A stretch of DNA of 38,514 bases from Gemmatimonadaceae bacterium (lineage in GTDB: Bacteria > Gemmatimonadota > Gemmatimonadetes > Gemmatimonadales > Gemmatimonadaceae), in contig JACDDT010000019.1 in assembly GCA_013816855.1 (NCBI GenBank), positions 1 through 38,514 on the forward strand, read 5' to 3'. Shown piece after piece: positions 7,824-16,732 of this stretch. Within the stretch, counting starts at the first letter, position 1. The number at the start of each line of letters is the position of its first letter. The notes below the pieces were generated by a model. The model was given only the letters and a program-made list of their open reading frames with translations, was not told the origin of the DNA and did no database searches. The position numbers and the translations under genes are program-made.

Positions 7824-9463
7824 TTTTCTCCGAGGTGCGCCGGCAGGACAAACGCGCCGAGGTGGGGTCCGGGGTTGTTGAGCGCAGCACGCAGAGCGAG
7901 TGAGAGGACTTCGCGCGTCTCTTCGGGATAAATGATCGCGTCGACGTATCCACGCGCAGCGGCGTAGCGCGCATCGAGCTGCTGCTCGTAGTCAGCGCGC
8001 ATTTCGCCGACGGAGGCGCTCACTTCCTTCGGAAGATCGCCACCGCTCTTCTTCGCCGCGTCTATGGCGGGCCCGTGCACTGCTTGGATGGCGGACTCGC
8101 CCTCCATCACCGCCATACGTCCTGTCGGCCAGCTGAAAATGAAATCGGGATCGAACCCCTGCCCTGCCATCGCGTAATAGCCGGCGCCCGACGCGTGATT
8201 GACTGTGAGCACGATCTTCGGCACACGCGTCGTCGCCATCGCTTCCACAAAGCGCGCGCCGGCGCGGATAATACCCGCGTGTTCGGCCTCCGCGCCGACC
8301 ATGAAGCCGGAGACATCCTGTACGAAGAGAATTGGAACTCCCGCGCGGTCGCAGCGATCGATGAAGTACGCGACCTTCTCCGCACTCTCAGCGTAGATGA
8401 TTCCGCCGAAGCGCGGCTTATCTCCCGGGCGCGACTTGATGAGTCCGCGTTGGTTCGCGATGACGCCAATGGAAACGCCATCGATGGACGCGTCTCCGCA
8501 GATCATCTCTTTCGCGAGCGATCCCTGAAATTCTTCCAGCTTGCCACCGTCAAGAATGGCGGCGAGCACGGCGTGCATGTCGTATGACATGCGATGATCG
8601 GTGGGAAGAAGATCGTAAAGCTGCTCCGCGCCCGCGTCGCGTTTTGAATTCTTTTTGAGCGGCGCTGAGGGAGAAGAAGACGGCGTTTCGACCGAAGCAT
8701 TATGAGCGCCGAACGGGAGCGCTTTCACCAAATCGCGGATCTTCGCGATGCAAGACTCGTCGTCGTCGAGCGCGTAGTGGGCGACGCCGCTGATTTCGGT
8801 GTGAGTGATCGCACCGCCGAGCGTTTCCGCATCGACGACTTCACCGGTCGCACCTTTAACCAGATTCGGCCCGCCGAGTCCCATGAAGGAAGTTCCCTTC
8901 ACCATGAGGATGACATCGGAAAGCGCCGGCAGATATGCTCCGCCCGCCACGCACTGCCCCATAACTGCTGCGATCTGCGGCACGTGAAGGTAGCGGCGCA
9001 TTATCGAGTTGTAATAGAAAATTCTCGCGGCGCCGTACTGCCCCGGGAAAACTCCGCCCTGATACGGAAGATTTACTCCCGCCGAGTCAACGAGATAAAT
9101 GATCGGGATGCGACAGCGCATCGCGATCTCCTGTGCGCGGAGAATCTTCTTGATTGTCTCGGGCCACCACGAGCCTGCTTTGACGGTGGCGTCGTTTGCA
9201 ACGACCACGCACTGACGGCCGCTTACGGTAATCAGTCCAGTCACTACTCCCGCAGCGGGCGCCTGCCCCTCGTACTGATCGTGGGCGACGAGAAGCCCGA
9301 TCTCGATGAACTTCGAGTCGGGATCTCGAAGCAGATCCACACGCTCGCGAGCGGAGAGCTTGCCCTGGTCGTGAAGTTTCTGGAGTCGCTTTGCCCCGCC
9401 GGCTTCGCGAAGGCGGTCCTCGAGTGCGCGAACTTCGGCGCTCAGCTCGCGCAGTCGGCTCAC
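7820..9463 (-). CDS. Acyl-CoA carboxylase, carboxyltransferase (beta) subunit
   Basis: Transfers carboxyl from carboxybiotin to an acyl-CoA. It has 547 residues starting at GTG 9463; this start follows the stop of the mutase small subunit by one base and has AGGAAG six bases upstream. The crotonase-like N half contains [17 protein letters not shown] and [16 protein letters not shown], and the C half contains [15 protein letters not shown] and [15 protein letters not shown]. These resemble methylcrotonyl/geranyl-CoA carboxylases more than propionyl-CoA carboxylase, but the substrate is uncertain. A Ser/Lys-rich linker (about 260-285) separates the halves. No biotin carboxylase or biotin-carrier gene is in the window. 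A longer frame upstream only re-reads the mutase subunit out of frame. Confidence 0.9.
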   Translation of the reverse strand: MSRLRELSAEVRALEDRLREAGGAKRLQKLHDQGKLSARERVDLLRDPDSKFIEIGLLVAHDQYEGQAPAAGVVTGLITVSGRQCVVVANDATVKAGSWWPETIKKILRAQEIAMRCRIPIIYLVDSAGVNLPYQGGVFPGQYGAARIFYYNSIMRRYLHVPQIAAVMGQCVAGGAYLPALSDVILMVKGTSFMGLGGPNLVKGATGEVVDAETLGGAITHTEISGVAHYALDDDESCIAKIRDLVKALPFGAHNASVETPSSSPSAPLKKNSKRDAGAEQLYDLLPTDHRMSYDMHAVLAAILDGGKLEEFQGSLAKEMICGDASIDGVSIGVIANQRGLIKSRPGDKPRFGGIIYAESAEKVAYFIDRCDRAGVPILFVQDVSGFMVGAEAEHAGIIRAGARFVEAMATTRVPKIVLTVNHASGAGYYAMAGQGFDPDFIFSWPTGRMAVMEGESAIQAVHGPAIDAAKKSGGDLPKEVSASVGEMRADYEQQLDARYAAARGYVDAIIYPEETREVLSLALRAALNNPGPHLGAFVLPAHLGEK

Positions 9464-9464
9464 G

Positions 9465-9875
9465 CTACGCTTCCTGCTTCTCGCGCTCCGCGAACCAGCC
9501 CTTGATGTAACCGACCAGCTCGGAGGTCGGCGTTCCGGGACCGAAGAGCCGTCCGATGCCGCGCGCGGTGAGCGCCTCCATGTCTTCCTTCGGGATGATG
9601 CCGCCGCCGGTGATGAGGACGTCGTCACGTCCCTGCTCGCGGAGAAGATCCTGCACGCGCGGGATGAGCGTCATATGCGCGCCGCTGAGGATGGAGAGTC
9701 CGATGACGTCTACGTCTTCCTGAACAGCCGCGGTCGCAATCATCTCGGGCGTCTGATGCAGACCCGTGTAGATGACTTCCATGCCGGCGTCGCGTAGCGC
9801 GGCTGCGACGACCTTCGCCCCGCGATCGTGTCCGTCGAGGCCGGGCTTGGCGACTAGAACTCTGACTGGTCTCAT
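9465..9875 (-). CDS. B12-binding small subunit of acyl-CoA mutase
   Basis: 136-residue Rossmann-type cobalamin domain. The B12 signature [10 protein letters not shown] (Asp-x-His-x-x-Gly, with His as the lower axial ligand to cobalt) lies near residues 13-22, followed by LSILSGAH and ITGGGIIP. The length equals that remembered for Streptomyces IcmB. It should pair with the mutase large subunit at 10676-12400. Unusually, a methyltransferase gene lies between the two subunit genes, with 51 bases from the methyltransferase stop to this ATG. The carboxyltransferase gene follows one base after the stop. A methylmalonyl-CoA mutase small chain is the alternative; the large-subunit residues favour an isobutyryl-CoA mutase-type partner. 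Confidence 0.9.
   Translation of the reverse strand: MRPVRVLVAKPGLDGHDRGAKVVAAALRDAGMEVIYTGLHQTPEMIATAAVQEDVDVIGLSILSGAHMTLIPRVQDLLREQGRDDVLITGGGIIPKEDMEALTARGIGRLFGPGTPTSELVGYIKGWFAEREKQEA
9470..9475 (-). promoter_or_regulatory. Ribosome binding site deciding the carboxyltransferase start
   Basis: AGGAAG on the minus strand, six bases before the GTG at 9463 and inside the last codons of the preceding mutase subunit gene. It supports the 547-residue product over a version extended to 9628. Confidence 0.6.
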
Positions 9876-9926
9876 TTCGATCTCAAAGTTAGCGGACGCG
9901 GTGGGCGCGCGGGAAGTCGATCGGTG

Positions 9927-10679
9927 TCATTGGCGTCTCGCCACGAGTACCATTTCCGAGGATGTTCGCCTGAGTGGCCGATCCGCCCAACCGTCAAACG
10001 CCTGCTCGACGATCAGCCCCGCGTCAGAGCAGAGCTCGGCGAGGCGGCTGGCCGTGTATAAGCGGATGGAGTGAGAGCGCATCCCGTGTTTCGAGCCTCG
10101 CTTCCATTCGGAATGAACCGTGAGGAGCCCCGAGAGTGAATCGAATTCCCTTTCCTGTGCGATGAGGGTGCCATCACTCGTCGTCCACCAATCTTTGGAA
10201 AGAAATCGCGCCATCACACCGTCGCGGCTGCCGCCGTGCCAGACGAGTACTCCGCCGGGCTTGAGCACCCGCGCGAATTCCCCGATGACTTTCGCGTCCT
10301 CCTTCGGGTGGGAAAAGAATCCGAAAGAAGTGAAGAGATCGACCACTGCGTCGAATTTCCCTTTCCACTTTGCGGGAAGGTTCCGCATGTCGCCGCGCGT
10401 GTAGCGAAGATTCTTTCCCGTGCCGCGCTTTCTCGCAGTCGCAAGCAAGTGTGCCGAATAGTCGAGGCCGTCAACATCGTACCCCGCTTCTGCGAGGAGG
10501 TGCGCGTGGCGTCCCTGACCGCAGGGCACATCCAGAATTCGAGAGCCAACCGGAAGCTCCATTATCTCGATGAGGCGCCCGATCTCTCGTCTGTCGTTCT
10601 CGAGATCGAATATCGGCTCGTACTCCCGGAGATAATGGGAGTCGAATGCCGTCTCCCACCACTCCGGTGTCCGGCTCAG
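9927..10679 (-). CDS. SAM-dependent class I methyltransferase, probable CTG start
   Basis: Class I methyltransferase with SAM-binding motif [16 protein letters not shown], then GLDYS and [11 protein letters not shown]. The first ATG in frame (10562) would give 211 residues and discard a protein-like N-terminus ([19 protein letters not shown]) typical of this family. No ATG, GTG or TTG exists in frame upstream before a stop. The best start is CTG at 10679, which overlaps the mutase large-subunit stop (CTGA) and has AGGGAG eleven bases upstream; this gives 250 residues. The substrate is unknown. Its place between the two mutase subunits suggests a role tied to the mutase pathway or its cofactor, which is inference. 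Confidence 0.8.
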   Translation of the reverse strand: MSRTPEWWETAFDSHYLREYEPIFDLENDRREIGRLIEIMELPVGSRILDVPCGQGRHAHLLAEAGYDVDGLDYSAHLLATARKRGTGKNLRYTRGDMRNLPAKWKGKFDAVVDLFTSFGFFSHPKEDAKVIGEFARVLKPGGVLVWHGGSRDGVMARFLSKDWWTTSDGTLIAQEREFDSLSGLLTVHSEWKRGSKHGMRSHSIRLYTASRLAELCSDAGLIVEQAFDGWADRPLRRTSSEMVLVARRQ

Positions 10680-12400
10680 AAGAACACCGGCTCCCTGTAT
10701 GCGCCGAAGACTTCTTCCATTGCGGCGCGAATCTCATACAACGTGCAGTAGGCGCGTGCGCAGTCGAGAATGTGTGGAATGAGGTTCTCGGTCGTCTTCG
10801 CCGCGGCGCTAAGCTCGACTAACCGTTTCTTCACGAGATCTCCGTCACGTTCGGCGCGGAGCTTCGCGAGCCCCTCGCGCTGGTGCTGCTCTGTATCACC
10901 AATCTTGAGCAGCTCGATCTTAAGCTCCGGCTCGTCAGTGACGAATTCGTTCACCCCGACGATGACCCTGCGGTGCTGCTCGATCTCCCACTGCTGTCTC
11001 GCCGCCGACTCGTTGATCTTCCGCTGCAGCCAGCCGGTTTCCAGACCGCGCACCACGCCGCCGATTTCCTCGATCTGCTTGAAGAGCGATTCCGCCTCAT
11101 TCTCGAGCTGCGTGGTAAGTGCCTCTACATAATACGAGCCGCCGAGTGGATCGATGACGTTCGGCACACCGCTCTCGTACGCGAGGATTTGCTGCGTGCG
11201 AAGCGCGACCTGCACCGACTCCTCCGTCGGCAGCGCGAGCGTCTCGTCCATCGAGTTCGTGTGCAGCGACTGCGTTCCGCCGAGCACCGCCGCCATCGCC
11301 TGATAAGCAACACGCACGATGTTGTTCATCGGCTGCTGCGCAGTGAGCGTGACTCCTGCGGTCTGTGAGTGGAAGCGCATCATCCACGAGCGCGGATCCT
11401 TTGCGCCGTAACGCTCCTTCATATGCCGGGCCCAAATGCGTCGCGCAGCGCGGAGCTTGGAGATCTCCTCGAAGAAATCGTTGTGGATGTCCCAGAAGAA
11501 CGAGAGGCGTGGCGCGAAGCTGTCGACGTCGAGCCCGCGCGCGATGCCGCGCTCCACGTAAGTGAATCCGTCTGCGAGCGTGAACGCCAGCTCCTGCGCG
11601 GCAGTCGCTCCCGCCTCTCTTATATGGTAGCCGGAGATGGAAATCGTATTCCACTGTGGCGCGTGCGTCGCCGACCACTCGAAACAATCGACGATGAGGC
11701 GCAGAGCGGGCTCGATCGGGAAGCACCACGCGTGCTGCGCCATGTACTCTTTCAGAATGTCGTTCTGAATCGTCCCGCGCAGCTTGGTCGAATCGATGCC
11801 GTGCTTCTCGGCGGCCGCGATGTAAAAACAATAAAGGATGACGGCAGGACCGTTGATCGTCATCGAGGTCGAGACCTGGTCTAGCGGAATCCCGTCGAAC
11901 AATGTCTCCATGTCCGCCATGCTGGAGATCGCCACTCCGCATTTTCCGACCTCCCCTTCGCTTCGGGCATGATCGGAGTCGTAACCCATCAGCGTCGGGA
12001 AATCGAACGCGACGGAAAGTCCCGTCTGTCCTTGCGCGAGGAGGAACTTGTATCTCGCGTTCGTATCGCGCGCACTTCCAAACCCCGCGAACTGGCGCAT
12101 CGTCCAGAGGCGGCCGCGATAACCTGTCGGGTGAATGCCGCGCGTGTACGGATAAGAGCCCGGGGCGGGCAGCGCGTCCGCGCCGGTTTCCGCTGCATCG
12201 AGAGGTGTGTAGAGCGGCTGCACCTCGCGCGCGGAATTCGTGAACGCTATGTCGCGTAGCTCCGCTTTCGAGTAGCGACGGCGCCAATCCTCGACTTCAG
12301 CGCGAAGCTTCGCCATCTCGGCAGTGTCCTCGGACGCTCCGTTCTCCGGAGCATCGATCGAACCACCTGCCGATTTCGGGCCAGTTTTGACAGTCGTCAT
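10676..12400 (-). CDS. Acyl-CoA mutase large subunit, isobutyryl-CoA mutase-like
   Basis: B12-dependent acyl-CoA mutase substrate-binding subunit, 574 residues, close to remembered IcmA (566). A TIM barrel starts at the motif [18 protein letters not shown] (about 82-99). Residue 104 is Phe (TMRQFAGFG) and residue 222 is Gln (MAQHAW). In methylmalonyl-CoA mutase these are Tyr and Arg, which hold the free carboxylate; Phe and Gln are the pair known for isobutyryl-CoA mutase. The catalytic His is in [12 protein letters not shown] (His259). The B12 domain is missing and is supplied by the 136-residue subunit at 9465-9875. It starts at ATG 12400, overlapping the meaB stop by one base (TGATG). Whether it acts on isobutyryl/butyryl-CoA or another acyl-CoA is not settled by sequence. 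Confidence 0.93.
   Translation of the reverse strand: MTTVKTGPKSAGGSIDAPENGASEDTAEMAKLRAEVEDWRRRYSKAELRDIAFTNSAREVQPLYTPLDAAETGADALPAPGSYPYTRGIHPTGYRGRLWTMRQFAGFGSARDTNARYKFLLAQGQTGLSVAFDFPTLMGYDSDHARSEGEVGKCGVAISSMADMETLFDGIPLDQVSTSMTINGPAVILYCFYIAAAEKHGIDSTKLRGTIQNDILKEYMAQHAWCFPIEPALRLIVDCFEWSATHAPQWNTISISGYHIREAGATAAQELAFTLADGFTYVERGIARGLDVDSFAPRLSFFWDIHNDFFEEISKLRAARRIWARHMKERYGAKDPRSWMMRFHSQTAGVTLTAQQPMNNIVRVAYQAMAAVLGGTQSLHTNSMDETLALPTEESVQVALRTQQILAYESGVPNVIDPLGGSYYVEALTTQLENEAESLFKQIEEIGGVVRGLETGWLQRKINESAARQQWEIEQHRRVIVGVNEFVTDEPELKIELLKIGDTEQHQREGLAKLRAERDGDLVKKRLVELSAAAKTTENLIPHILDCARAYCTLYEIRAAMEEVFGAYREPVFF
10691..10696 (-). promoter_or_regulatory. Possible ribosome binding site for the CTG-start methyltransferase
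   Basis: AGGGAG on the minus strand within the last codons of the mutase gene, eleven bases before CTG 10679. The spacing is longer than ideal, so coupling to termination of the mutase may matter more than this site. Confidence 0.35.
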
Positions 12401-13473
12401 CAGCGTCCCTTCTCCCGTGGCTTGGCCATCAAATCCGCACTCTGCTCGAGAATCTGCTCCGCAGCATCGAACGGAGTCGTGGAGCGCTTCTCTACATCAG
12501 GCAGCATTTGTTCCAGCCGGCGCTGCGTTGCGTCGTCCGACCACACACGGCGCTTGAAGCCTGACTCCACCAGCTCCATCACGCGCTCGCGTGTCCGCCC
12601 ACCTCGGCGCTCAGCGAGCTTGGCGGTGCGTTCAAGATAAGCGAAGTGCCTGTCGAGCGCGTCGATCAGCTCCTGCATTCCCTTCCCCTCGCGGGCAATC
12701 GCGCTCAACACCGGCGGAGTCCACGAATTGGACTCGCTGGCGGCTGCATCGCGCGCAACTTTCGCAGGATTGACGCGCTTGAGGTCAACGCCGTGATGCG
12801 CCGGAATGTTTCCGAAGGAGACGCCTTTGCGAAGCCCGAGCATCAGCTCTATGTCGTTGCGAAGGCGATCGGCGCCCGGACGATCCGCTTTGTTGACGAC
12901 AAAGATGTCGGCGATCTCCATCACGCCCGCCTTCAGCGTTTGAATCGAATCGCCCGATTCCGGCACGAGAACGACGACAGTGGAATCAGCGGTGCGCGCG
13001 ACATCCAGCTCCGATTGGCCGACGCCGACCGTCTCGATGAGAATGCGATCGAACCCGAATGCGTCGAGAACGTCGGCCACTTCGCGTGTGGCGGCTGCGA
13101 GACCGCCGAGAGAGCCGCGCGTTGCCATCGAGCGGATGTAGACACCGCTGTCGAGGGCGATTGCTTCCATTCGCACGCGATCGCCAAGGAGCGCGCCACC
13201 GGTGAACGGCGAAGTGGGATCCACGGCGAGAACACCAACCTTGAGGCCGGCGCTTCGGTAATTCGCGACAAGCAGCGCAGTAACTGTGCTCTTACCCGCG
13301 CCCGGTGGTCCGGTGATTCCGATTCGCCGCGCGCGGCCGGTTCTTGAGTGAAGCGCGCCGAGCAGAGCGTCGTAGCCCTCGCGATGGTTTTCGACGACAC
13401 TCACGGCGCGAGCGAGCGCAGGAACTTTGCCGGCGTCGAAATCGCTCAGCAGCGTATCAGCGGAGCGAGGCAA
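12400..13473 (-). CDS. meaB: Mutase-associated GTPase chaperone MeaB
   Basis: G3E-family GTPase that guards B12 loading and prevents inactivation of acyl-CoA mutases, 357 residues. Walker [13 protein letters not shown] lies at about 52-63, followed by [18 protein letters not shown], the switch/G3 region ETVGVGQSE, and NKADRPGAD. It is first in the run with the mutase large subunit, overlapping by one base, which fits its role. The start is TTG at 13473, with a perfect AGGAGG six bases upstream inside the 3' end of ybeY. Gene and stop codons therefore overlap by 17 bases with ybeY, and the acyl-CoA block is likely cotranscribed with aspS-phoH-ybeY. Confidence 0.93.
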   Translation of the reverse strand: MPRSADTLLSDFDAGKVPALARAVSVVENHREGYDALLGALHSRTGRARRIGITGPPGAGKSTVTALLVANYRSAGLKVGVLAVDPTSPFTGGALLGDRVRMEAIALDSGVYIRSMATRGSLGGLAAATREVADVLDAFGFDRILIETVGVGQSELDVARTADSTVVVLVPESGDSIQTLKAGVMEIADIFVVNKADRPGADRLRNDIELMLGLRKGVSFGNIPAHHGVDLKRVNPAKVARDAAASESNSWTPPVLSAIAREGKGMQELIDALDRHFAYLERTAKLAERRGGRTRERVMELVESGFKRRVWSDDATQRRLEQMLPDVEKRSTTPFDAAEQILEQSADLMAKPREKGR

Positions 13474-13861
13474 GGATCTCCTCCTGTCTGCGCCACATCG
13501 CCGAGTTGACCCTGCTTTCAGAATCCGGATGATCGTGACCGAGTGTGTGCAACACTCCGTGCACGACGAGGCGGAGAAGCTCCTGCTTTACCGGGACACC
13601 CTGCCGCCGGGCATGTCCGCGGGCCACTTCGGGGCAGATGTAGATATCGCCCACCGTCGCCGAGCCACCCGATGGATTTTGAAACGCGAACGCGATGACG
13701 TCCGTCGGGCGTCGTTTGCGGAGATACTTCGTGTTCAGCGACGTGATTGCGCGCGTCCCCACGAACGCGATCGAGAGCAGCGCTGAATCCGCGCCTTCGG
13801 TTTCCAGCGCAGCGATCGCGGCTCGTCGAATCTCGCTACCGCTGGCAGGCAGCTTCTTCAC
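13457..13861 (-). CDS. ybeY: Endoribonuclease YbeY
   Basis: Metal-dependent endoribonuclease for 16S rRNA 3' maturation and ribosome quality control. The zinc motif HGVLHTLGHDH (His-x3-His-x5-His) is near the C-terminus, and the substrate-side motif RRPTDVIAFAF is intact. With the GTG at 13861 the protein has 134 residues, slightly short for the family. Protein-like sequence continues upstream (RYWLAVSS), so the real start may be CTG at 13879 or another codon after the phoH stop at 13932. The frame also stays open to an ATG at 14092, but that stretch only re-reads phoH. The phoH-ybeY pairing is common in bacteria. Confidence 0.88.
   Translation of the reverse strand: MKKLPASGSEIRRAAIAALETEGADSALLSIAFVGTRAITSLNTKYLRKRRPTDVIAFAFQNPSGGSATVGDIYICPEVARGHARRQGVPVKQELLRLVVHGVLHTLGHDHPDSESRVNSAMWRRQEEILASLR
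13480..13485 (-). promoter_or_regulatory. Ribosome binding site for meaB inside ybeY
   Basis: AGGAGG on the minus strand, six bases before the TTG at 13473. It fixes the TTG start and places meaB initiation within the last codons of ybeY. Confidence 0.75.
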
Positions 13862-13931
13862 CGTGGAAGAGACTGCCAGCCAGTAGCGATCGGAGCGCGA
13901 GGTCTTCTTGCGCGCGCCGCCGCGGCTCCGC

Positions 13932-14891
13932 TTAGTCGCCGGCGTCTTTGGCGTAGGCCTTGATGATTTCGCGGACGAGGCGATGGCGAACGACGTCCGC
14001 TTCCGTGAGATAGTAGAAACCGATGCCCTCGATGCCCGGCAGGATTCTCTCCACCTGAACGAGGCCGGACTCTTCGCGCCGCGGCAGATCAATTTGAGTC
14101 TTGTCGCCGGTGATGACCGTGCGCGAGTTCACGCCCAGGCGCGTAAGAAACATCTTCATCTGCGCTGTAGTCGCGTTTTGCGCTTCGTCGAGAATCACGA
14201 AAGCATCCGAAAGCGTGCGGCCGCGCATGTAAGCGAGCGGGGCGATCTCAATAGTGCGCGTCTCGAGCGCCTTCTGCACGCGCTCCTGCGGCATCATGTC
14301 CTCGAGCGCGTCATAGAGCGGGCGCAGGTAAGGATCGACCTTCGCCTGCATGTCGCCTGGAAGGAAGCCAAGACTTTCACCGGCTTCGACTGCGGGCCGC
14401 GCCAGAACGATGCGACGCACGCGCTTCCTCGAGAGTGCGTCGACGGCAGCGGCAACGGCCAGATACGTCTTGCCGGTTCCCGCAGGGCCGATTCCGACGA
14501 CGATATCATTTTCAGCGATGAGTTTCATGTACTCAGCCTGACCCGTCGTCTTCGGCTGAATGATCTTGCGCACGCCGGGCAGAACGATGCGTGTGCCGGA
14601 GCCGTCGTCTGTGCCGTTGCCGTTCCGCCCGCCGTCGATGGCCATGCGAAGCACGTCGTCCGCAGTGAGGCCCAGCTGCTGCTTGGCGGTGTCGATCATT
14701 CGTTGGGCGACGGGCATCGCCTTCGCTACCGCGTCGTTTGATCCGGTGAGCGTCAGCGTATCCCCTCGAAGGGAAACGCGCGCACCGGTCTGCTTAGTGA
14801 GCTCGACGAGGTTCTCGTCGTTCACGCCAGCAAGCGTAAGCATGTCGGCGCCCTCGGTGGACAGCCGCTGAATCGTGGTATCGTCAGTCAC
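13932..14891 (-). CDS. phoH: PhoH-like ATPase
   Basis: 319-residue P-loop ATPase of the PhoH/YbeZ family. A short KH-like segment at about 14-60 is followed by a Walker A motif, GIGPAGTGKT (about 133-142). Other hallmarks are LARPAVEAGESLGFLPGD, Walker B FVILDEAQNAT and ITGDKTQIDLP. It is thought to work with YbeY in rRNA processing and is encoded just upstream of it. GTG start at 14891, overlapping the aspS stop by one base (TAGTG). The Gly/Asn-rich segment at 87-99 is a flexible insertion. Confidence 0.93.
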   Translation of the reverse strand: MTDDTTIQRLSTEGADMLTLAGVNDENLVELTKQTGARVSLRGDTLTLTGSNDAVAKAMPVAQRMIDTAKQQLGLTADDVLRMAIDGGRNGNGTDDGSGTRIVLPGVRKIIQPKTTGQAEYMKLIAENDIVVGIGPAGTGKTYLAVAAAVDALSRKRVRRIVLARPAVEAGESLGFLPGDMQAKVDPYLRPLYDALEDMMPQERVQKALETRTIEIAPLAYMRGRTLSDAFVILDEAQNATTAQMKMFLTRLGVNSRTVITGDKTQIDLPRREESGLVQVERILPGIEGIGFYYLTEADVVRHRLVREIIKAYAKDAGD

Positions 14892-16672
14892 TATTTCCGT
14901 TTCACCTCGATGTGTAGATCGCGCAATTCTTCGGCCGAGAGCGGCGAAGGTGCATCGTCGAAAAGAGATCTCGCGGTCGTTGTCTTCGGGAAAGCAATCA
15001 CGTCGCGCAGCGAGGGCGCGCCGGAGAGCATCATGGCGAGCCGGTCGAAGCCTATAGCGATTCCGCCATGCGGCGGCGCGCCGGACTTCAGCGCGTCGAG
15101 CAGGAATCCGAACCGCGCCCTCGCCATCTCATCGTTGATTCCGAGCGCCTTGAAGACGCGCGCCTGAACCATCGAATCGTGAATGCGGATACTCCCCCCA
15201 CCAAGCTCTGTTCCATTGAGCACGACGTCGTACGCAAGCGCGCGCACTTCCTCGGGTGCGCTCTCGAGGAGCTCGAGGTCATCCGGGTGCGGCGACGTGA
15301 AGGGATGGTGCACGGAAGTAAGAACGCCATTCTCGTCTTTCGCGAAGAGCGGAAAGTCCGTCACCCAGAGGAATGCGAGCTTTTTCTCAGGAATTATTCC
15401 GAGGCGCTGGGCGACATCCTGGCGCACGCGATCGAGCGATGTCGACGTGACGGTTTCCGAGCCGGCGACGAGAAGACAGAGATCACCTTCATTCAAGGCG
15501 AGGCGTTCTTTCGACGCGTCGCTAAGGAACTTCGCCGCCGGACCTTCGAGCCCCGTAGGCGAACGCTTGAGACGAAGAAGTCCACCTGCACCCCCGGTTT
15601 TCGCAATTGCTTCGACCTCATCCACCTGCTTCCTCGAGAGGGCGGCACCGCCGGGAATGCGGATGCCACGAACGCGACCGCCGCTGCCGAGCACAGACGA
15701 AGTGACCGTGAAGTCGGAGCCATCGAAGATTTCGCGCGCGTCGAAGAGCGTGAGGCCGTAACGAAGATCCGGACGGTCGATGCCGTACGACTCCATCGCA
15801 TCCGCGTACGTCATGCGCGCGTACTTCGGCTCGATCTCAAATCCGGCTTCCTTGAAAAGGGGACCGAACATGTCTTCCGTCAGCGACATGATGTCTTCCG
15901 CGCCGACGAAGGACGCCTCGATATCTATCTGCGTGAATTCCGGCTGCCTGTCTGCGCGAAGATCTTCGTCCCGGAAGCAGCGCGCGATCTGGAAGTATCG
16001 GTCGAAGCCACTCACCATCAGCAGCTGCTTGTACAACTGCGGCGACTGCGGGAGCGCGTAAAACTCACCGCTATGAATCCGGCTCGGCACGATATAATCG
16101 CGCGCCCCGGACGGCGCCGGCTTGCTAAGAATCGGCGTCTCGAGCTCGAGAAATCCGCGGGAGTCCAGGAACCGGCGCGTGACCTGCTGAAGCTTGTGGC
16201 GAAGAATCAGATTCGCTTGAAGGTCGGCACGCCGGAGATCGAGGTGGCGATGCTTGAGACGCAGCTCTTCTGATGCAAGCTTCTCACTCTTCCCAAGCGC
16301 AACCGGAATAGCCGGCGCATCTGCAAGTGAAAGTATCTTCAATGCGGTGCCCTGCACTTCGACGTCGCCCGTCCCCATCTCCGCATTTCGCATCTCGGCG
16401 GGACGAAGCTCGACACCGCCTGAAACTTCGACGACGGTTTCCTGGCCCAGCGTGGCGGCTTGCGCGATCAAATCGGCGGGCGCCCAGCGGGGATCAAACG
16501 AGACCTGCATGAGGCCGGCACGATCGCGGAGATCGACGAAGACGAGACCGCCAAGATTTCTGACGCGGTGAACCCAGCCGCCGAGCGTTACCTGCTCCCC
16601 TGCATGGGCAGCGCGAAGCTCACCGCAAAGGTGAGAGCGCTTTGAGGTGGCGAAGAGGGACGTGCTAGTCAG
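14891..16672 (-). CDS. aspS: Aspartyl-tRNA synthetase, no canonical start codon
   Basis: Class II synthetase charging tRNA-Asp. From the CTG at 16672 it is 593 residues, a normal bacterial length. The anticodon-binding OB domain includes LCGELRAAHAGEQVTLGGW and LGGLVFVDLRDRAGLMQV; class II motifs are FRDEDLRADRQPEFTQ (motif 2) and GGIAIGFDRLAMML (motif 3), and a GAD insertion lies between them. The first ATG in frame (16510) would delete the start of the OB domain and cannot be correct. Between the upstream in-frame TAA and that ATG there is no ATG, GTG or TTG. CTG 16672 is the best candidate, although no Shine-Dalgarno sequence precedes it. The family start is usually four to five residues before the Cys-Gly-Glu-Leu motif, so initiation nearer 16640 at another codon is possible. 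A sequencing error is the other explanation. Confidence 0.92.
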   Translation of the reverse strand: MTSTSLFATSKRSHLCGELRAAHAGEQVTLGGWVHRVRNLGGLVFVDLRDRAGLMQVSFDPRWAPADLIAQAATLGQETVVEVSGGVELRPAEMRNAEMGTGDVEVQGTALKILSLADAPAIPVALGKSEKLASEELRLKHRHLDLRRADLQANLILRHKLQQVTRRFLDSRGFLELETPILSKPAPSGARDYIVPSRIHSGEFYALPQSPQLYKQLLMVSGFDRYFQIARCFRDEDLRADRQPEFTQIDIEASFVGAEDIMSLTEDMFGPLFKEAGFEIEPKYARMTYADAMESYGIDRPDLRYGLTLFDAREIFDGSDFTVTSSVLGSGGRVRGIRIPGGAALSRKQVDEVEAIAKTGGAGGLLRLKRSPTGLEGPAAKFLSDASKERLALNEGDLCLLVAGSETVTSTSLDRVRQDVAQRLGIIPEKKLAFLWVTDFPLFAKDENGVLTSVHHPFTSPHPDDLELLESAPEEVRALAYDVVLNGTELGGGSIRIHDSMVQARVFKALGINDEMARARFGFLLDALKSGAPPHGGIAIGFDRLAMMLSGAPSLRDVIAFPKTTTARSLFDDAPSPLSAEELRDLHIEVKRK

Positions 16673-16732
16673 ATCGTATGCGTCATTCGCGAGTGGTTAA
16701 ATTTAGCGCTGACATACACTTGGTGGAAGAAG
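16673..16732. promoter_or_regulatory. Divergent aspS/rlmN promoter region
   Basis: About 60 AT-enriched bases separate the divergent genes. On the plus strand TACACT (near 16715-16720) could be a -10 element for rlmN. On the minus strand TACGAT directly precedes the aspS CTG. Neither has a convincing -35 element, so the assignment rests mainly on gene orientation. Confidence 0.35.

Noticed and set aside
9464-9628. N-terminal extension of the carboxyltransferase to 9628
   Set aside because: The extra residues are Ser/Arg-rich and come from reading the B12 subunit out of frame; a good ribosome binding site marks GTG 9463.
10471-10737. 88-codon minus-strand frame across the mutase/methyltransferase junction
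   Set aside because: It overlaps both real genes in a third frame and shows no domain; the methyltransferase frame itself continues upstream to CTG 10679.
11097-12287. 396-codon alternate frame on the minus strand inside the mutase gene
   Set aside because: Same strand as the mutase but another frame; Arg/His/Ala-rich without domain features.
15068-16273. 401-codon open frame on the plus strand opposite aspS
   Set aside because: It is antisense to a clear aspartyl-tRNA synthetase, has a basic Arg/Glu-rich composition typical of GC-rich shadow frames and resembles no family.
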